A stretch of 30,572 nt of DNA, taken from NCBI GenBank assembly GCA_049694275.1, contig JBAVQS010000005.1, positions 1 through 30,572 of the forward strand. Direction: 5' to 3'. The notes beneath the pieces were generated by a model. That model was not told the DNA's origin. It did not search any database and saw nothing but the letters and a program-made list of their open reading frames with translations. A program made the translations under genes and the position numbers. Below, in pieces: positions 1 to 6,749 of this stretch. Position 1 is the first letter of the stretch, and every line of letters starts with the position of its first letter. This stretch comes from JBAVQS01 sp049694275. Its GTDB lineage: Bacteria; Chloroflexota; Anaerolineae; UBA4142; SHND01.

Positions 1-24
1 GCACGAACAGGTCGAAAAACGTGA

Positions 25-155
25 GCTAGAGCGAATTCCACGTGGCTTTAAGGCATCGGCGTAGGGGCAATCCCTTGTGGTTGCCCTCGGCTTGGGCAGG
101 CACAAGGCGCTGCCCCTACGACCAGACCGTAAATGGAATTGGAATTCGCTCTAGC
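25..155. repeat. Foldback (MITE-like) extragenic element
   Basis: A perfect 16-bp inverted repeat, GCTAGAGCGAATTCCA at 25-40 and its complement at 140-155, bounds 131 bp. Inside is a second perfect 10-bp inverted repeat, CGTAGGGGCA at 60-69 against TGCCCCTACG at 111-120. A further short pair follows (CCTTGTG 73-79 with CACAAGG 101-107), and then TGCCC 82-86 with GGGCA 94-98. The whole element can therefore fold into one long nested hairpin. It carries no gene. The nested layout resembles a small non-autonomous foldback or REP-type element. The GTAGGGGC core recurs near 27253 and 30339. No target-site duplication is obvious. Confidence 0.7.
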
Positions 156-161
156 GCTTAT

Positions 162-635
162 TCAGTCGCGACAGAGAAAGAGGTTGACGACGCGCATCGT
201 CATGACCACCTCGCCCTTCTGGTTCAGCACCTCGATAAAGGTATTGACAATCCCCCGGTCGGGCTTGGTGCGCGACCGGCGCGCCTCGCGGATCGTGGCG
301 CGGACCGAGAGCGCGTCATTCGGGCGAACGGGCAGAATCCAGCGCAGTTCGTCGATCCCCGGCGAGCCGAGCCCCGCGACCGTCGAGACATAGTGCGCGG
401 CATAGAGCCGCATCATCAGCGCGCACGTAAACCATCCGCTGGCGATAATCCCCCCGTACATGCTCCCCTGCGCCGCCTCCGGGTCCGTATGAAAGGACTG
501 CGGATCATACCGCCGCGCAAAGTCGAGCATCTCGCCCTCCTCTGCCTTGATCGGCCCGAACGCGTGCACCGTGCCGGGGATATAATCTTCGAAATAGCGG
601 TCGTTCTGTGGAGTGGTAAAGTTATCGGTAGACAT
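162..635 (-). CDS. MaoC-like (R)-specific enoyl-CoA hydratase / dehydratase
   Basis: This 157-residue protein has the hot-dog fold signature of the MaoC / hydratase-2 family. The segment YDPQSFHTDPEAA at about residues 43-55 carries the expected catalytic Asp44 and His49, followed by the GGIIASGWF stretch at 61-69. Family members hydrate or dehydrate acyl-CoA thioesters in fatty acid, PHA or other acyl-CoA pathways, so it is probably cytosolic and acts on an acyl-CoA; the substrate is unknown. Length is normal for a single-domain MaoC protein. The start is preceded by a weak AAGGA that sits rather far upstream. The nearest gene on the same strand is the decayed GxxExxY gene 27 bp upstream, so there is no pathway context. 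Confidence 0.88.
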   Translation of the reverse strand: MSTDNFTTPQNDRYFEDYIPGTVHAFGPIKAEEGEMLDFARRYDPQSFHTDPEAAQGSMYGGIIASGWFTCALMMRLYAAHYVSTVAGLGSPGIDELRWILPVRPNDALSVRATIREARRSRTKPDRGIVNTFIEVLNQKGEVVMTMRVVNLFLCRD

Positions 636-662
636 GAAAAATAAATCATTCCTTTGCGCCGC

Positions 663-942
663 TCACTCTGCGGGCTTGCCCCATTTCTTGCGGCGATGGT
701 CCAGAATCTTTTTCGGCGGCAAGATACGCTTCCATTCGAGACGCGGCCTCCCAAAATTAACGAGCAACGCCACGTCACAATCGCTTCCCGCGAAATAGTC
801 GATGACCTGCGCCATCTCGTCGTTCGTCAGATTATGCGAATGCGCCTTGATCTCTACGAGAACATTCGGTATGCACCTTCATGCACGCGCCGATGACCTT
901 GTAGGTCACATCCTGATGCGGCGCCTCACTGACAAGTCCCAT
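663..942 (-). pseudogene. GxxExxY family (PDDEXK_3) remnant, internally deleted and frameshifted
   Basis: Two pieces of a GxxExxY-type protein lie in different frames on the minus strand. The N-terminal piece starts with ATG at 942 and reads MGLVSEAPHQDVTYKVIGAC followed by MKVHTE, matching the family's N-terminal 'YKVIGxxxxVH' helix. The C-terminal piece, in another frame and ending with TGA at 663-665, contains VEIKAHS, then QVIDYF, ALLVNFGRPRLEWKRI and a Lys-rich end; this is the usual C-terminal half with the E-x-K of the nuclease-like core. The central part (the GxxExxY motif itself) is missing, and the join lies near 870. The intact family is about 120-130 residues, so this is a non-functional relic. 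The family's role is not established. Confidence 0.75.
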
Positions 943-1028
943 CGTAGCAGCTCATCCTCTCAAGCATTCGATGAATAGTACGCATACTCGCGCGCGTGTG
1001 GACCGAGCGTCAGCGGATTTCAAAGCGG

Positions 1029-1081
1029 CCCTCGAAAGTGCCGAGGGTCCATAAACGGATGACAAGTACCTATCCGTTTAT
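1029..1081. repeat. Inverted repeats at the 3' end of the CHAT gene
   Basis: Two hairpins lie just beyond the stop codon of the minus-strand CHAT gene. One is a perfect 10-bp inverted repeat, ATAAACGGAT at 1051-1060 with ATCCGTTTAT at 1072-1081. The other is a shorter CCCTCG/CGAGGG stem at 1029-1047. Neither is followed by a T-tract in the minus direction, so this is at best a processing or Rho-independent-like stop of uncertain strength. The motif ATCCGTTGAC is also directly repeated at 1092-1116. The rest of 943-1122 shows nothing recognisable. Confidence 0.45.
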
Positions 1082-1122
1082 CCGCTGTTCCATCCGTTGA
1101 CGCCGCTATCCGTTGACACCCT

Positions 1123-4100
1123 TTACTTCCTCTTTCCTTCTATCCGCGCGATCAACCCCCGCGTCCTTTCTATCTCCTCCGCCGCGCGGTCCCCAAAGGT
1201 CTCGTAATTCCGCAGCGCTGCATACGCATACGCGCGCGCATCGGCCAGGCGGCCGGCGTTAGCGAGGGTGAGGGCGATGTTAAAGCGATATTTCCCTGCT
1301 TCATACCAGTTGCTTGCCCCCTCTGCGTATTGGATTCCCTCGCGCCAGTGGAACAGCGCACGGTCGCGGTCTCCTGCATCGTCGTAAATAAGGCCGAGTT
1401 GGTTGTGGAACGCAGCGCGGTCATTTACCATATCCTGAGGCGATAGCTCGAGCGCCTGGAGGTAATAGCGCAGGGCCTCATTTAAATGCCCGAGCACCTC
1501 CATCGCCGGTTTTTTCGCTTCTCGCGCCTCTTCAAACCGCTCCTGTGCCACTGATCCCAGTTGGCCCAGGCACTTGCTCTGTCCCAGGTGGTCGCCCTCG
1601 TCGCACAATTCCAGGCTGCGCCTGTACCACTGCTCGGCCTGGGTGAGGTCGCGGATGGAGGGAATGTTCTCGTAGGCGGTGCCGAGGTTAAAGGCCGCAA
1701 TAGCCTCGTGCAGGTCATCTTGGATCTTTTGTGCTAGCGCAAGCGCTTCTTTGTAAGATTCTATACATTCAGGGAGATTTCGCTCCCGCTGAATTCCACC
1801 TAGCTCGTGAAGTGATGAGCCCAAGGAAAGAACACTGTTGCGCTCCGCACCATCCAACGATCCGGCTGGTTTTGCAAGCGCGGTTGCGGCGCGCTGTCGG
1901 CTCCAATCGACGCGCCCGCGCTGCAATCGTTCTGCCTCGGCCCACCGCCGTGTTCCTCTCGCCAGTCGGACGCGATACTCTGTGACGAGCCCCCACTCCT
2001 CTTCGCGTCCGGGGAGCGGGCCGCCGGTGGCGGGGTCCACGAAATCGGGGACGATCTCGTTCACCAGTTGCGCCCACTCCGCCCGGCGGCCGGTGTGGTC
2101 GTAGAATTCATCCAGGCCCTGCATCGTGTTGATGACGGTGCCCCACCACTCGTTCTGCCGCGCCAACCGTCGGGCATGGAGGAGGTTGGCCTCTTCGGTG
2201 TTCAGCGCGACGATGACGTCGCGGTGGCCCTCATTGTATTGGCGGTGGTAATGGTTCCCCAGCGTGCCCAGGGCGGAGGCGAAAGCGCGGGTGGCGGCGA
2301 AGGCCCCCACCCCCTGCCCCTCCCCCGCGGCCAGCGGGAGAGGGGGGTAATACTGGTTGAATAGTGATTGAAAGAACCAGGGGAGGGCGGGGTGGATGGT
2401 GTAATAGCCGTTGCCGTGAGCGGTGAGGAGGCCGATTTCGGTGGCGCGGTCGAGGAGGGCGATGCCCGTTTCACGGGTGAGGCCGCGGACTTCGGGTAAG
2501 TTTCCAATATCGGGATCGCCCATCCAGCGCAGCGCGTCCACATTCACAAACCCTTGAAAGAAATGGAGGAGGGCGAGGATTTTGCGCTCGTCGCCGGTAA
2601 AGGCGGTTTCAAAGCCATAGGCGAGGGACGCGCCGAGGGAGCGGCTGCGCCCCTGCGCCGGCTCGTCGTCAAAGGCGGACTGGCCCGCGCGGAGCCGGGC
2701 GACAAAATCCTCGACCTCGGCCCACTCGCTCAGCCCCTGACGGAGCGCCTGCCCGGCGAGGACGGTGAGGGTGAGGGGGTTGCCCTGCGAAAAGCGGAGG
2801 AGCGGGGTCCAGTCCTTGACGGCGGTGATGCGGCGGTTGTTCTTTTCGGCGATGGCGCGCACCAACTGGAACTGCTCCTGCATTGGCATCGGCGGGAGGG
2901 TGATGCGCGTGGGCAGGTCGCCCAGCCAGCCGCGCTCATCCCGCCGCGAGGTGAGGAGGAATTTCGCCTGCGTGCGCGCCGCATCGCGGAGGAAATCGGC
3001 CAGCTCCTTTTGCTCCGCCGCGCTCCATGCCGATGGCGTGCCCGCCGGGAATCCAGCCACCGGCTCGACATTGTCCCAGACCCAGAGGATGGGGATCGCT
3101 TGCAGAATCTGGAGCGCGATGCCTCGCTGGTCCTGGACCGTGAGGGCCAGCCAGTTGATCCGGTTCTGTTCGAGGAGGGACTCGAACACGCGCCCGAGGG
3201 TGTCGAGCCCCTGAGACAATGGCTTGTATTGCTCGAACGAGGTGAACAGCACCGGCCCCTGCAATCCGCCGGTCTCGACATACCAGCGCGCGAACTCGGC
3301 GGCGGTGGCGGTCTTGCCGCTCCCCGCATAGGCGTGGAGGAGGACGATGTGCTGGGTGTCAAAGGCGCGGTCGAGGCCCAAGAGGGTTTCGTCGCGGCCG
3401 AAAAAGCCTACGTCGGGCGGCGGGGGGACCCCTTGCAGTTCGCGCGGTTTGGTATCGAGCGTGATCTGAAACGCGGCGGTCGCCGGCTGGGGCCGCGCGA
3501 GCGCAACCGGCGCGGCCTCGTACACCACCGGCACCGGCCAGTCCTGAAGCTCGACCGGGTCGTAGGCGATGGAGCGGAGGGGATTGGCGGCCAACTGCTT
3601 GCGGCCCAGGGTCACCGCCTCGCCGAGGGTCTGGCCGCGCACGAGCGCGCCATAGAGGTCGGCGACGAACTGCGCGGCGGTCACCACATAGACGTTATAG
3701 CGCATCGCCACGACGCCCGCCACCCCCGCATCCATCACCTCTTGCGCCAGCGAGCCAAAGGCGCGCACCTGCGCATGCACATTCTGCTCCCCGCTCTCGC
3801 TTGGCGCGGGGGTGGGTTCCGGTTCGGAGTGGGCTGACCGGCAGGCGTTGAGGACGAGGATGGGGATGCCGGTTTGGACCAGGAGCCGGCCGAGGCGCGG
3901 GCCATCGACCAGTTCGAGGTTGTCCTTGACCCCGGGGTTCTCAAAGGCGAGATAGCCGTGCTTGCCGGTGCGGTTGTCCCCATAGAACTGGGCGTGGTTG
4001 AACGGGAGCGCCAGCTCGCCAAAATCCTGATACACCCCGTGCCCGTCAAAGTGAACGATGTGATACGGCTTGCCCTGCGCGTGTGCGGCGGTCAGGACGT

Positions 4101-4740
4101 GCTCCAACTGCGCGAAGATCGGTGGGCGGAGCACGTCGAGTTGAAAGGCTTTGCGCGCGTCTTCGTTCAGGCCCTTGAGCAGGCGCGTCGCGACCGAGCG
4201 GAACGGCACATCGTCCCCTCCGCTTGGCCGGCAGATGACGAGCAGAATGCGGAGGGGATCGGAGGTGGGCGCGGGGATGGTGGGGGCCTTGACACTGCTG
4301 GGCTGAGCGCGCACAAAGGACTGAGCGGTGAGGGCGAGCGTAGCCTGTGACCGGGGATCGCGGAGGAGCTCCCAGGGGATGGTCGTCGCCTCGCGCACAT
4401 CGGTGACGATCTCGACGCGTGTTTCGTTCAAGCGGTCTCGCGCCGCTGTCCAGATTTCCCCTGTGTCCTGACCCTTGATGAAAATGGTCTTGAAGAGCTC
4501 GCCGCCAATCTCGGCCATGCGCGCTTGAATGCGCTGGGCGATTTTGGGCGCGGGGTCCTGCGGGTGCTGGAGATAATCCTCGAAATACCAGCGGAGGTCG
4601 GTCGCGTCCTGCTCCTCCAGCTTGAAGTGGACCGTGACGCCATGTTCCAGGGGGCCATGGTCCGCCTGTTCATATTGAACCGTGATGCGGTAGTCGTCCT
4701 GTCCCTGGGCCATCTGCTTGAGGCGAAGTCTCGCAGTCAT
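1123..4740 (-). CDS. CHAT protease-like / STAND NTPase / TPR protein
   Basis: From the chosen start this is a 1205-residue cytosolic protein. An N-terminal CHAT domain (caspase-HetF-associated, a separase/caspase-like peptidase fold) spans roughly residues 15-410. It carries the His motif HIVHFDGHG (His234) and the Cys motif ILVLNACRS (Cys300), so both catalytic residues are present. An NTPase module follows with Walker A AYAGSGKTA (472-480), Walker B ILWVWDN (about 553-559) and a sensor-like LLTSRRDERGW, resembling NB-ARC/STAND ATPases. TPR-like helices fill about residues 950-1190. Known STAND proteins sense a ligand through repeats, oligomerise and activate the effector, so a ligand-triggered protease, possibly in immunity or cell death, is inferred. 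ATG at 4740 has AAGGAG at ideal spacing; the ATG at 4782 lies next to the promoter -10 and cannot be used if that promoter is right. Confidence 0.9.
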   Translation of the reverse strand: MTARLRLKQMAQGQDDYRITVQYEQADHGPLEHGVTVHFKLEEQDATDLRWYFEDYLQHPQDPAPKIAQRIQARMAEIGGELFKTIFIKGQDTGEIWTAARDRLNETRVEIVTDVREATTIPWELLRDPRSQATLALTAQSFVRAQPSSVKAPTIPAPTSDPLRILLVICRPSGGDDVPFRSVATRLLKGLNEDARKAFQLDVLRPPIFAQLEHVLTAAHAQGKPYHIVHFDGHGVYQDFGELALPFNHAQFYGDNRTGKHGYLAFENPGVKDNLELVDGPRLGRLLVQTGIPILVLNACRSAHSEPEPTPAPSESGEQNVHAQVRAFGSLAQEVMDAGVAGVVAMRYNVYVVTAAQFVADLYGALVRGQTLGEAVTLGRKQLAANPLRSIAYDPVELQDWPVPVVYEAAPVALARPQPATAAFQITLDTKPRELQGVPPPPDVGFFGRDETLLGLDRAFDTQHIVLLHAYAGSGKTATAAEFARWYVETGGLQGPVLFTSFEQYKPLSQGLDTLGRVFESLLEQNRINWLALTVQDQRGIALQILQAIPILWVWDNVEPVAGFPAGTPSAWSAAEQKELADFLRDAARTQAKFLLTSRRDERGWLGDLPTRITLPPMPMQEQFQLVRAIAEKNNRRITAVKDWTPLLRFSQGNPLTLTVLAGQALRQGLSEWAEVEDFVARLRAGQSAFDDEPAQGRSRSLGASLAYGFETAFTGDERKILALLHFFQGFVNVDALRWMGDPDIGNLPEVRGLTRETGIALLDRATEIGLLTAHGNGYYTIHPALPWFFQSLFNQYYPPLPLAAGEGQGVGAFAATRAFASALGTLGNHYHRQYNEGHRDVIVALNTEEANLLHARRLARQNEWWGTVINTMQGLDEFYDHTGRRAEWAQLVNEIVPDFVDPATGGPLPGREEEWGLVTEYRVRLARGTRRWAEAERLQRGRVDWSRQRAATALAKPAGSLDGAERNSVLSLGSSLHELGGIQRERNLPECIESYKEALALAQKIQDDLHEAIAAFNLGTAYENIPSIRDLTQAEQWYRRSLELCDEGDHLGQSKCLGQLGSVAQERFEEAREAKKPAMEVLGHLNEALRYYLQALELSPQDMVNDRAAFHNQLGLIYDDAGDRDRALFHWREGIQYAEGASNWYEAGKYRFNIALTLANAGRLADARAYAYAALRNYETFGDRAAEEIERTRGLIARIEGKRK

Positions 4741-4785
4741 GCCGGCTCCTTTGTGGTCGTTCTGGATAGCCTGTCGTCGCATCCG

Positions 4786-4814
4786 ATTCTAGCACCCGGC
4801 AGGGCGAACGTCAA
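4786..4814 (-). promoter_or_regulatory. Sigma70-like promoter of the CHAT gene
   Basis: On the minus strand TTGACG (4814-4809) and TAGAAT (4791-4786) are separated by exactly 17 bp. Transcription would begin near 4779, giving a leader of about 39 nt with an AAGGAG ribosome site before the ATG at 4740. The same TTGACR-N17-TAGAAT pattern precedes both cyclase-STAND genes. Confidence 0.75.
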
Positions 4815-4846
4815 TTGCGGGCGTCAACGAATGCCGCGCGCCTGCC

Positions 4847-5009
4847 TGTCATTTCGAACCCGCGTTTTTAGCGGGTGAGCCGATTAGGTCTCCCAAAGGG
4901 ACGTTCCGCCTTTGGGAAAATCTCGCTGACGCCAAACACGACCGGACGGTTCAAGCGCGGTAGTGGCGTGGCCGCGCGAGCGAGATTTCTCCCTTCGGTC
5001 GAAATGACA
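4847..5009. repeat. Extragenic palindromic element bounded by TGTCATTTCGA
   Basis: A perfect 11-bp inverted repeat, TGTCATTTCGA at 4847-4857 and TCGAAATGACA at 4999-5009, encloses 163 bp without a gene. Inside is a strong hairpin TCCCAAAGG (4891-4899) with CCTTTGGGA (4909-4917). The right end, GCGAGATTTCTCCCTTCGG and onward (about 4980-5009), forms a small hairpin with stem ATTTC/GAAAT around a CTTCGG loop. A second copy of this right end is at 10181-10210. Short unrelated stretches separate these parts. The element has the layout of a REP/foldback-type extragenic repeat. Confidence 0.7.
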
Positions 5010-5066
5010 AATGAAGTCGGTCGAAGACAAATGAAGTCGGTCGAAGACAAACGAAGTAGGTCGAAA
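5007..5066. repeat. Three tandem copies of a 20-bp repeat
   Basis: The unit ACAAATGAAGTCGGTCGAAG occurs at 5007-5026 and again, identical, at 5027-5046. A diverged third copy at 5047-5066 has three changes. The array directly abuts the right end of the palindromic element, sharing its last ACA, and looks like slippage amplification of that element's edge. There are no spacers, so it is not a CRISPR array. Confidence 0.85.
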
Positions 5067-5135
5067 CAACTGTTCATGCGCTTTTCACCTCGCGCCGTGG
5101 GATGGGCTTGCGCGAAATGACAGGAACCCAAGTCC

Positions 5136-5144
5136 TGATATAAT
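5136..5144 (+). promoter_or_regulatory. Extended -10 promoter for the YcxB-like gene
   Basis: TGATATAAT, a TGn-TATAAT extended -10 element, lies 27 bp upstream of the ATG at 5172, with a GGAGGGGGAG ribosome site between. A good -35 hexamer is not visible, which is usual for extended -10 promoters. Confidence 0.6.
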
Positions 5145-5171
5145 GTCGGCGGGCGAGAGGAGGGGGAGACC

Positions 5172-5639
5172 ATGACTATCGAGTATCGAGTGACGCGCAG
5201 GGAAGTGGCGCGGGCGATGATGCAGTCGGGCCGGACCTGGCGCACGCTCTTGATCTATGCGGCGGCGATTGCCGCGCTCTTTTTGTTTAGCCGCTATACC
5301 TCGCGTGGGGGCAACCTGAGTCTGACGGATGCACTCACCGCGGTGGGGTTCGGGTTGGTCGTCATCGTCGCCGCGCCGCTGTTCGCCGTCGCGTTAGCCA
5401 AGACGGATAAGCGCGTGCTGACCATCGACGCAAACGGAATCGAGACGACCATCGGCAAGCAGCACGGGCGCAAGGCGTGGCGCGACCTGGCGAGCGTCGT
5501 TCCGGCGGGCGACTTGGTCGTGATGACGGGCAAGAATGGGAATCTCTTTTCGGTCCCGCGCCGGGCCTTTGCGACGGAGGCCCAGCGGGACGAGTTCATT
5601 CGATTGGCGCAGGGGTGGTACGCGGACGCGCGAAAATAA
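5172..5639 (+). CDS. YcxB-like membrane protein
   Basis: A 155-residue protein with two predicted transmembrane helices, at about residues 21-41 and 53-77. A C-terminal soluble part resembles the YcxB-like domain: a 'TIDANGIETTIG' strand pair, an aromatic-centred AWRDLASV segment and a VPRRAF turn near residue 125. Members are small membrane proteins of unknown function. A very strong Shine-Dalgarno (GGAGGGGGAG) precedes the ATG. The next gene starts 34 bp after its stop and could be cotranscribed. The family assignment rests on pattern only and is moderately sure. Confidence 0.7.
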   Translation: MTIEYRVTRREVARAMMQSGRTWRTLLIYAAAIAALFLFSRYTSRGGNLSLTDALTAVGFGLVVIVAAPLFAVALAKTDKRVLTIDANGIETTIGKQHGRKAWRDLASVVPAGDLVVMTGKNGNLFSVPRRAFATEAQRDEFIRLAQGWYADARK

Positions 5640-5673
5640 AAGCCGCCATTCACAATTTTTACAGGAGCATTTC

Positions 5674-6228
5674 ATGCAAGTCTATGATTCGATGACGGAC
5701 AGGATCGAGGCGTTTATTCGCAAGCAGTATCTGTTTTTTGTCGCGACCGCGCCGTTGAACGCGGCGGGGCATGTGAACCTGTCGCCCAAGGGGGTGGACA
5801 GCTTTCGCATTCTATCGCCCACCCGCGTGGCGTATATGGACCTCATTGGCAGTGGGAACGAGACGGCGGCGCACCTGCTCGAAAACGGGCGGATTACGTT
5901 CATGTTCTGCGCCTTCGAGGGCGCGCCGAATATCCTGCGGCTGTACGGCGAGGGGCGCGCGGTGCGGCCCGGCCAGCCCGAGTGGGAGGAGCTGGCCGCA
6001 CACTTTATGATCTATCCGAGCACGCGGCAGATTATTGTGGCCGATATTACGCGGGCGCAGACCTCGTGCGGCCATGGCGTGCCGCTGTACGATTATATCG
6101 GCGAGCGCGACCAGCATTTCAAGTGGGCGGCGAAAGTGGGCGAGGCGGGGCTGGTCGCGTACCAGCAAAAGAATAACGCGTGCAGTATTGACGGCCTGCC
6201 GGCCGGGGTTCCGGAAGGCGCATCCTGA
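5674..6228 (+). CDS. Pyridoxamine 5'-phosphate oxidase-family FMN-binding protein
   Basis: A 184-residue flavin-binding split-barrel protein. The N-terminal region carries the FFVATAP strand (21-27), the VNLSPKG motif (34-40) and the YMDLIGSGNETAAHL stretch (about 54-68), which in related proteins line the FMN phosphate pocket. Such proteins are FMN- or F420-dependent oxidoreductases rather than true PdxH enzymes, and the substrate cannot be told. The start at 5674 is chosen because AGGAG lies 6 nt upstream; the longer upstream reading overlaps the previous gene and has no ribosome site. The gene is followed at 22 bp by a YdcZ-type transporter gene. Confidence 0.85.
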   Translation: MQVYDSMTDRIEAFIRKQYLFFVATAPLNAAGHVNLSPKGVDSFRILSPTRVAYMDLIGSGNETAAHLLENGRITFMFCAFEGAPNILRLYGEGRAVRPGQPEWEELAAHFMIYPSTRQIIVADITRAQTSCGHGVPLYDYIGERDQHFKWAAKVGEAGLVAYQQKNNACSIDGLPAGVPEGAS

Positions 6229-6250
6229 GTCAGGACGAGAGGAGCGGCGA

Positions 6251-6688
6251 ATGGCGGCGATTGTAGTGACGGTCTTGATCGGTGTTCTGGGTGGGCTGGC
6301 GGTGGGGGTGCAGGGTCCGCTGGCGAACGCGATCAGTGTGCGGCTCGGCGGCGCGGCCAGCAGCCTGGTCGTTCACGTGAGCGGCGCGGTTCTATCGGCG
6401 CTGGTGCTCATCCTGCGCGGCGGCGAGCAGATCGGGAACTGGCGCGAGCTCCCGTGGTACATGTGGGGCGCGGGCGCGTTCGGCGTCATCCTCTATCTCA
6501 CGATCAGCTATACCATGCCCCGGCTCGGCGCCACCGCCGCGATCGCGCTCATCATTATCGGGCAGCTTGCGGCGGGGATGGTGATTGACCAGTTCGGCCT
6601 GTTTGGCACGGCGCTCCGGCCCATCGACCCCACGCGCGTCGTCGCGGCGCTCTTGCTCCTGGCCGGGGGATATCTGGCTGTCCGTTAG
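6251..6688 (+). CDS. DMT superfamily transporter, YdcZ/DUF606 type
   Basis: A 145-residue, very hydrophobic protein with about five membrane helices. The N-terminal GLAVGVQGPLANAISVRLG and the PRLGATAAIALIIIGQLAAG segment near residue 100 match the YdcZ half-size drug/metabolite transporter family. These small proteins usually act as dimers; the substrate is unknown. GAGGAGCGG precedes the ATG at 6251. The promoter of the next gene begins only a few bases after its stop codon, so transcription may read through into that gene as well. Confidence 0.85.
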   Translation: MAAIVVTVLIGVLGGLAVGVQGPLANAISVRLGGAASSLVVHVSGAVLSALVLILRGGEQIGNWRELPWYMWGAGAFGVILYLTISYTMPRLGATAAIALIIIGQLAAGMVIDQFGLFGTALRPIDPTRVVAALLLLAGGYLAVR

Positions 6689-6693
6689 GTTGA

Positions 6694-6722
6694 TTGACAC
6701 ATCGGTAGCGGCCCGTTAGAAT
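6694..6722 (+). promoter_or_regulatory. Sigma70-like promoter of the first cyclase-STAND gene
   Basis: A consensus TTGACA (6694-6699) and TAGAAT (6717-6722) are 17 bp apart. The predicted start near 6729 gives a leader of about 21 nt with a GAGGGG ribosome site before the ATG at 6750. Confidence 0.8.
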
Positions 6723-6749
6723 AACGGCGCAACACGACCCGAGGGGAAC

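Noticed and set aside
2554..3837. 427-codon open frame on the plus strand
   Set aside because: Antisense to the CHAT/STAND gene, whose Walker and CHAT motifs fix the coding strand.
4741..4782. Longer N-terminus of the CHAT protein from ATG 4782
   Set aside because: That ATG lies three bases from the TAGAAT -10 box, at or before the predicted transcript start, and has no ribosome site; ATG 4740 has AAGGAG.
5007..5066. Possible CRISPR array
   Set aside because: The three 20-bp units are contiguous without spacers, and there are no cas genes.
5536..5673. Upstream extension of the pyridoxamine-oxidase-like gene
   Set aside because: It overlaps the YcxB-like gene and lacks a ribosome site, while ATG 5674 has AGGAG at good spacing.
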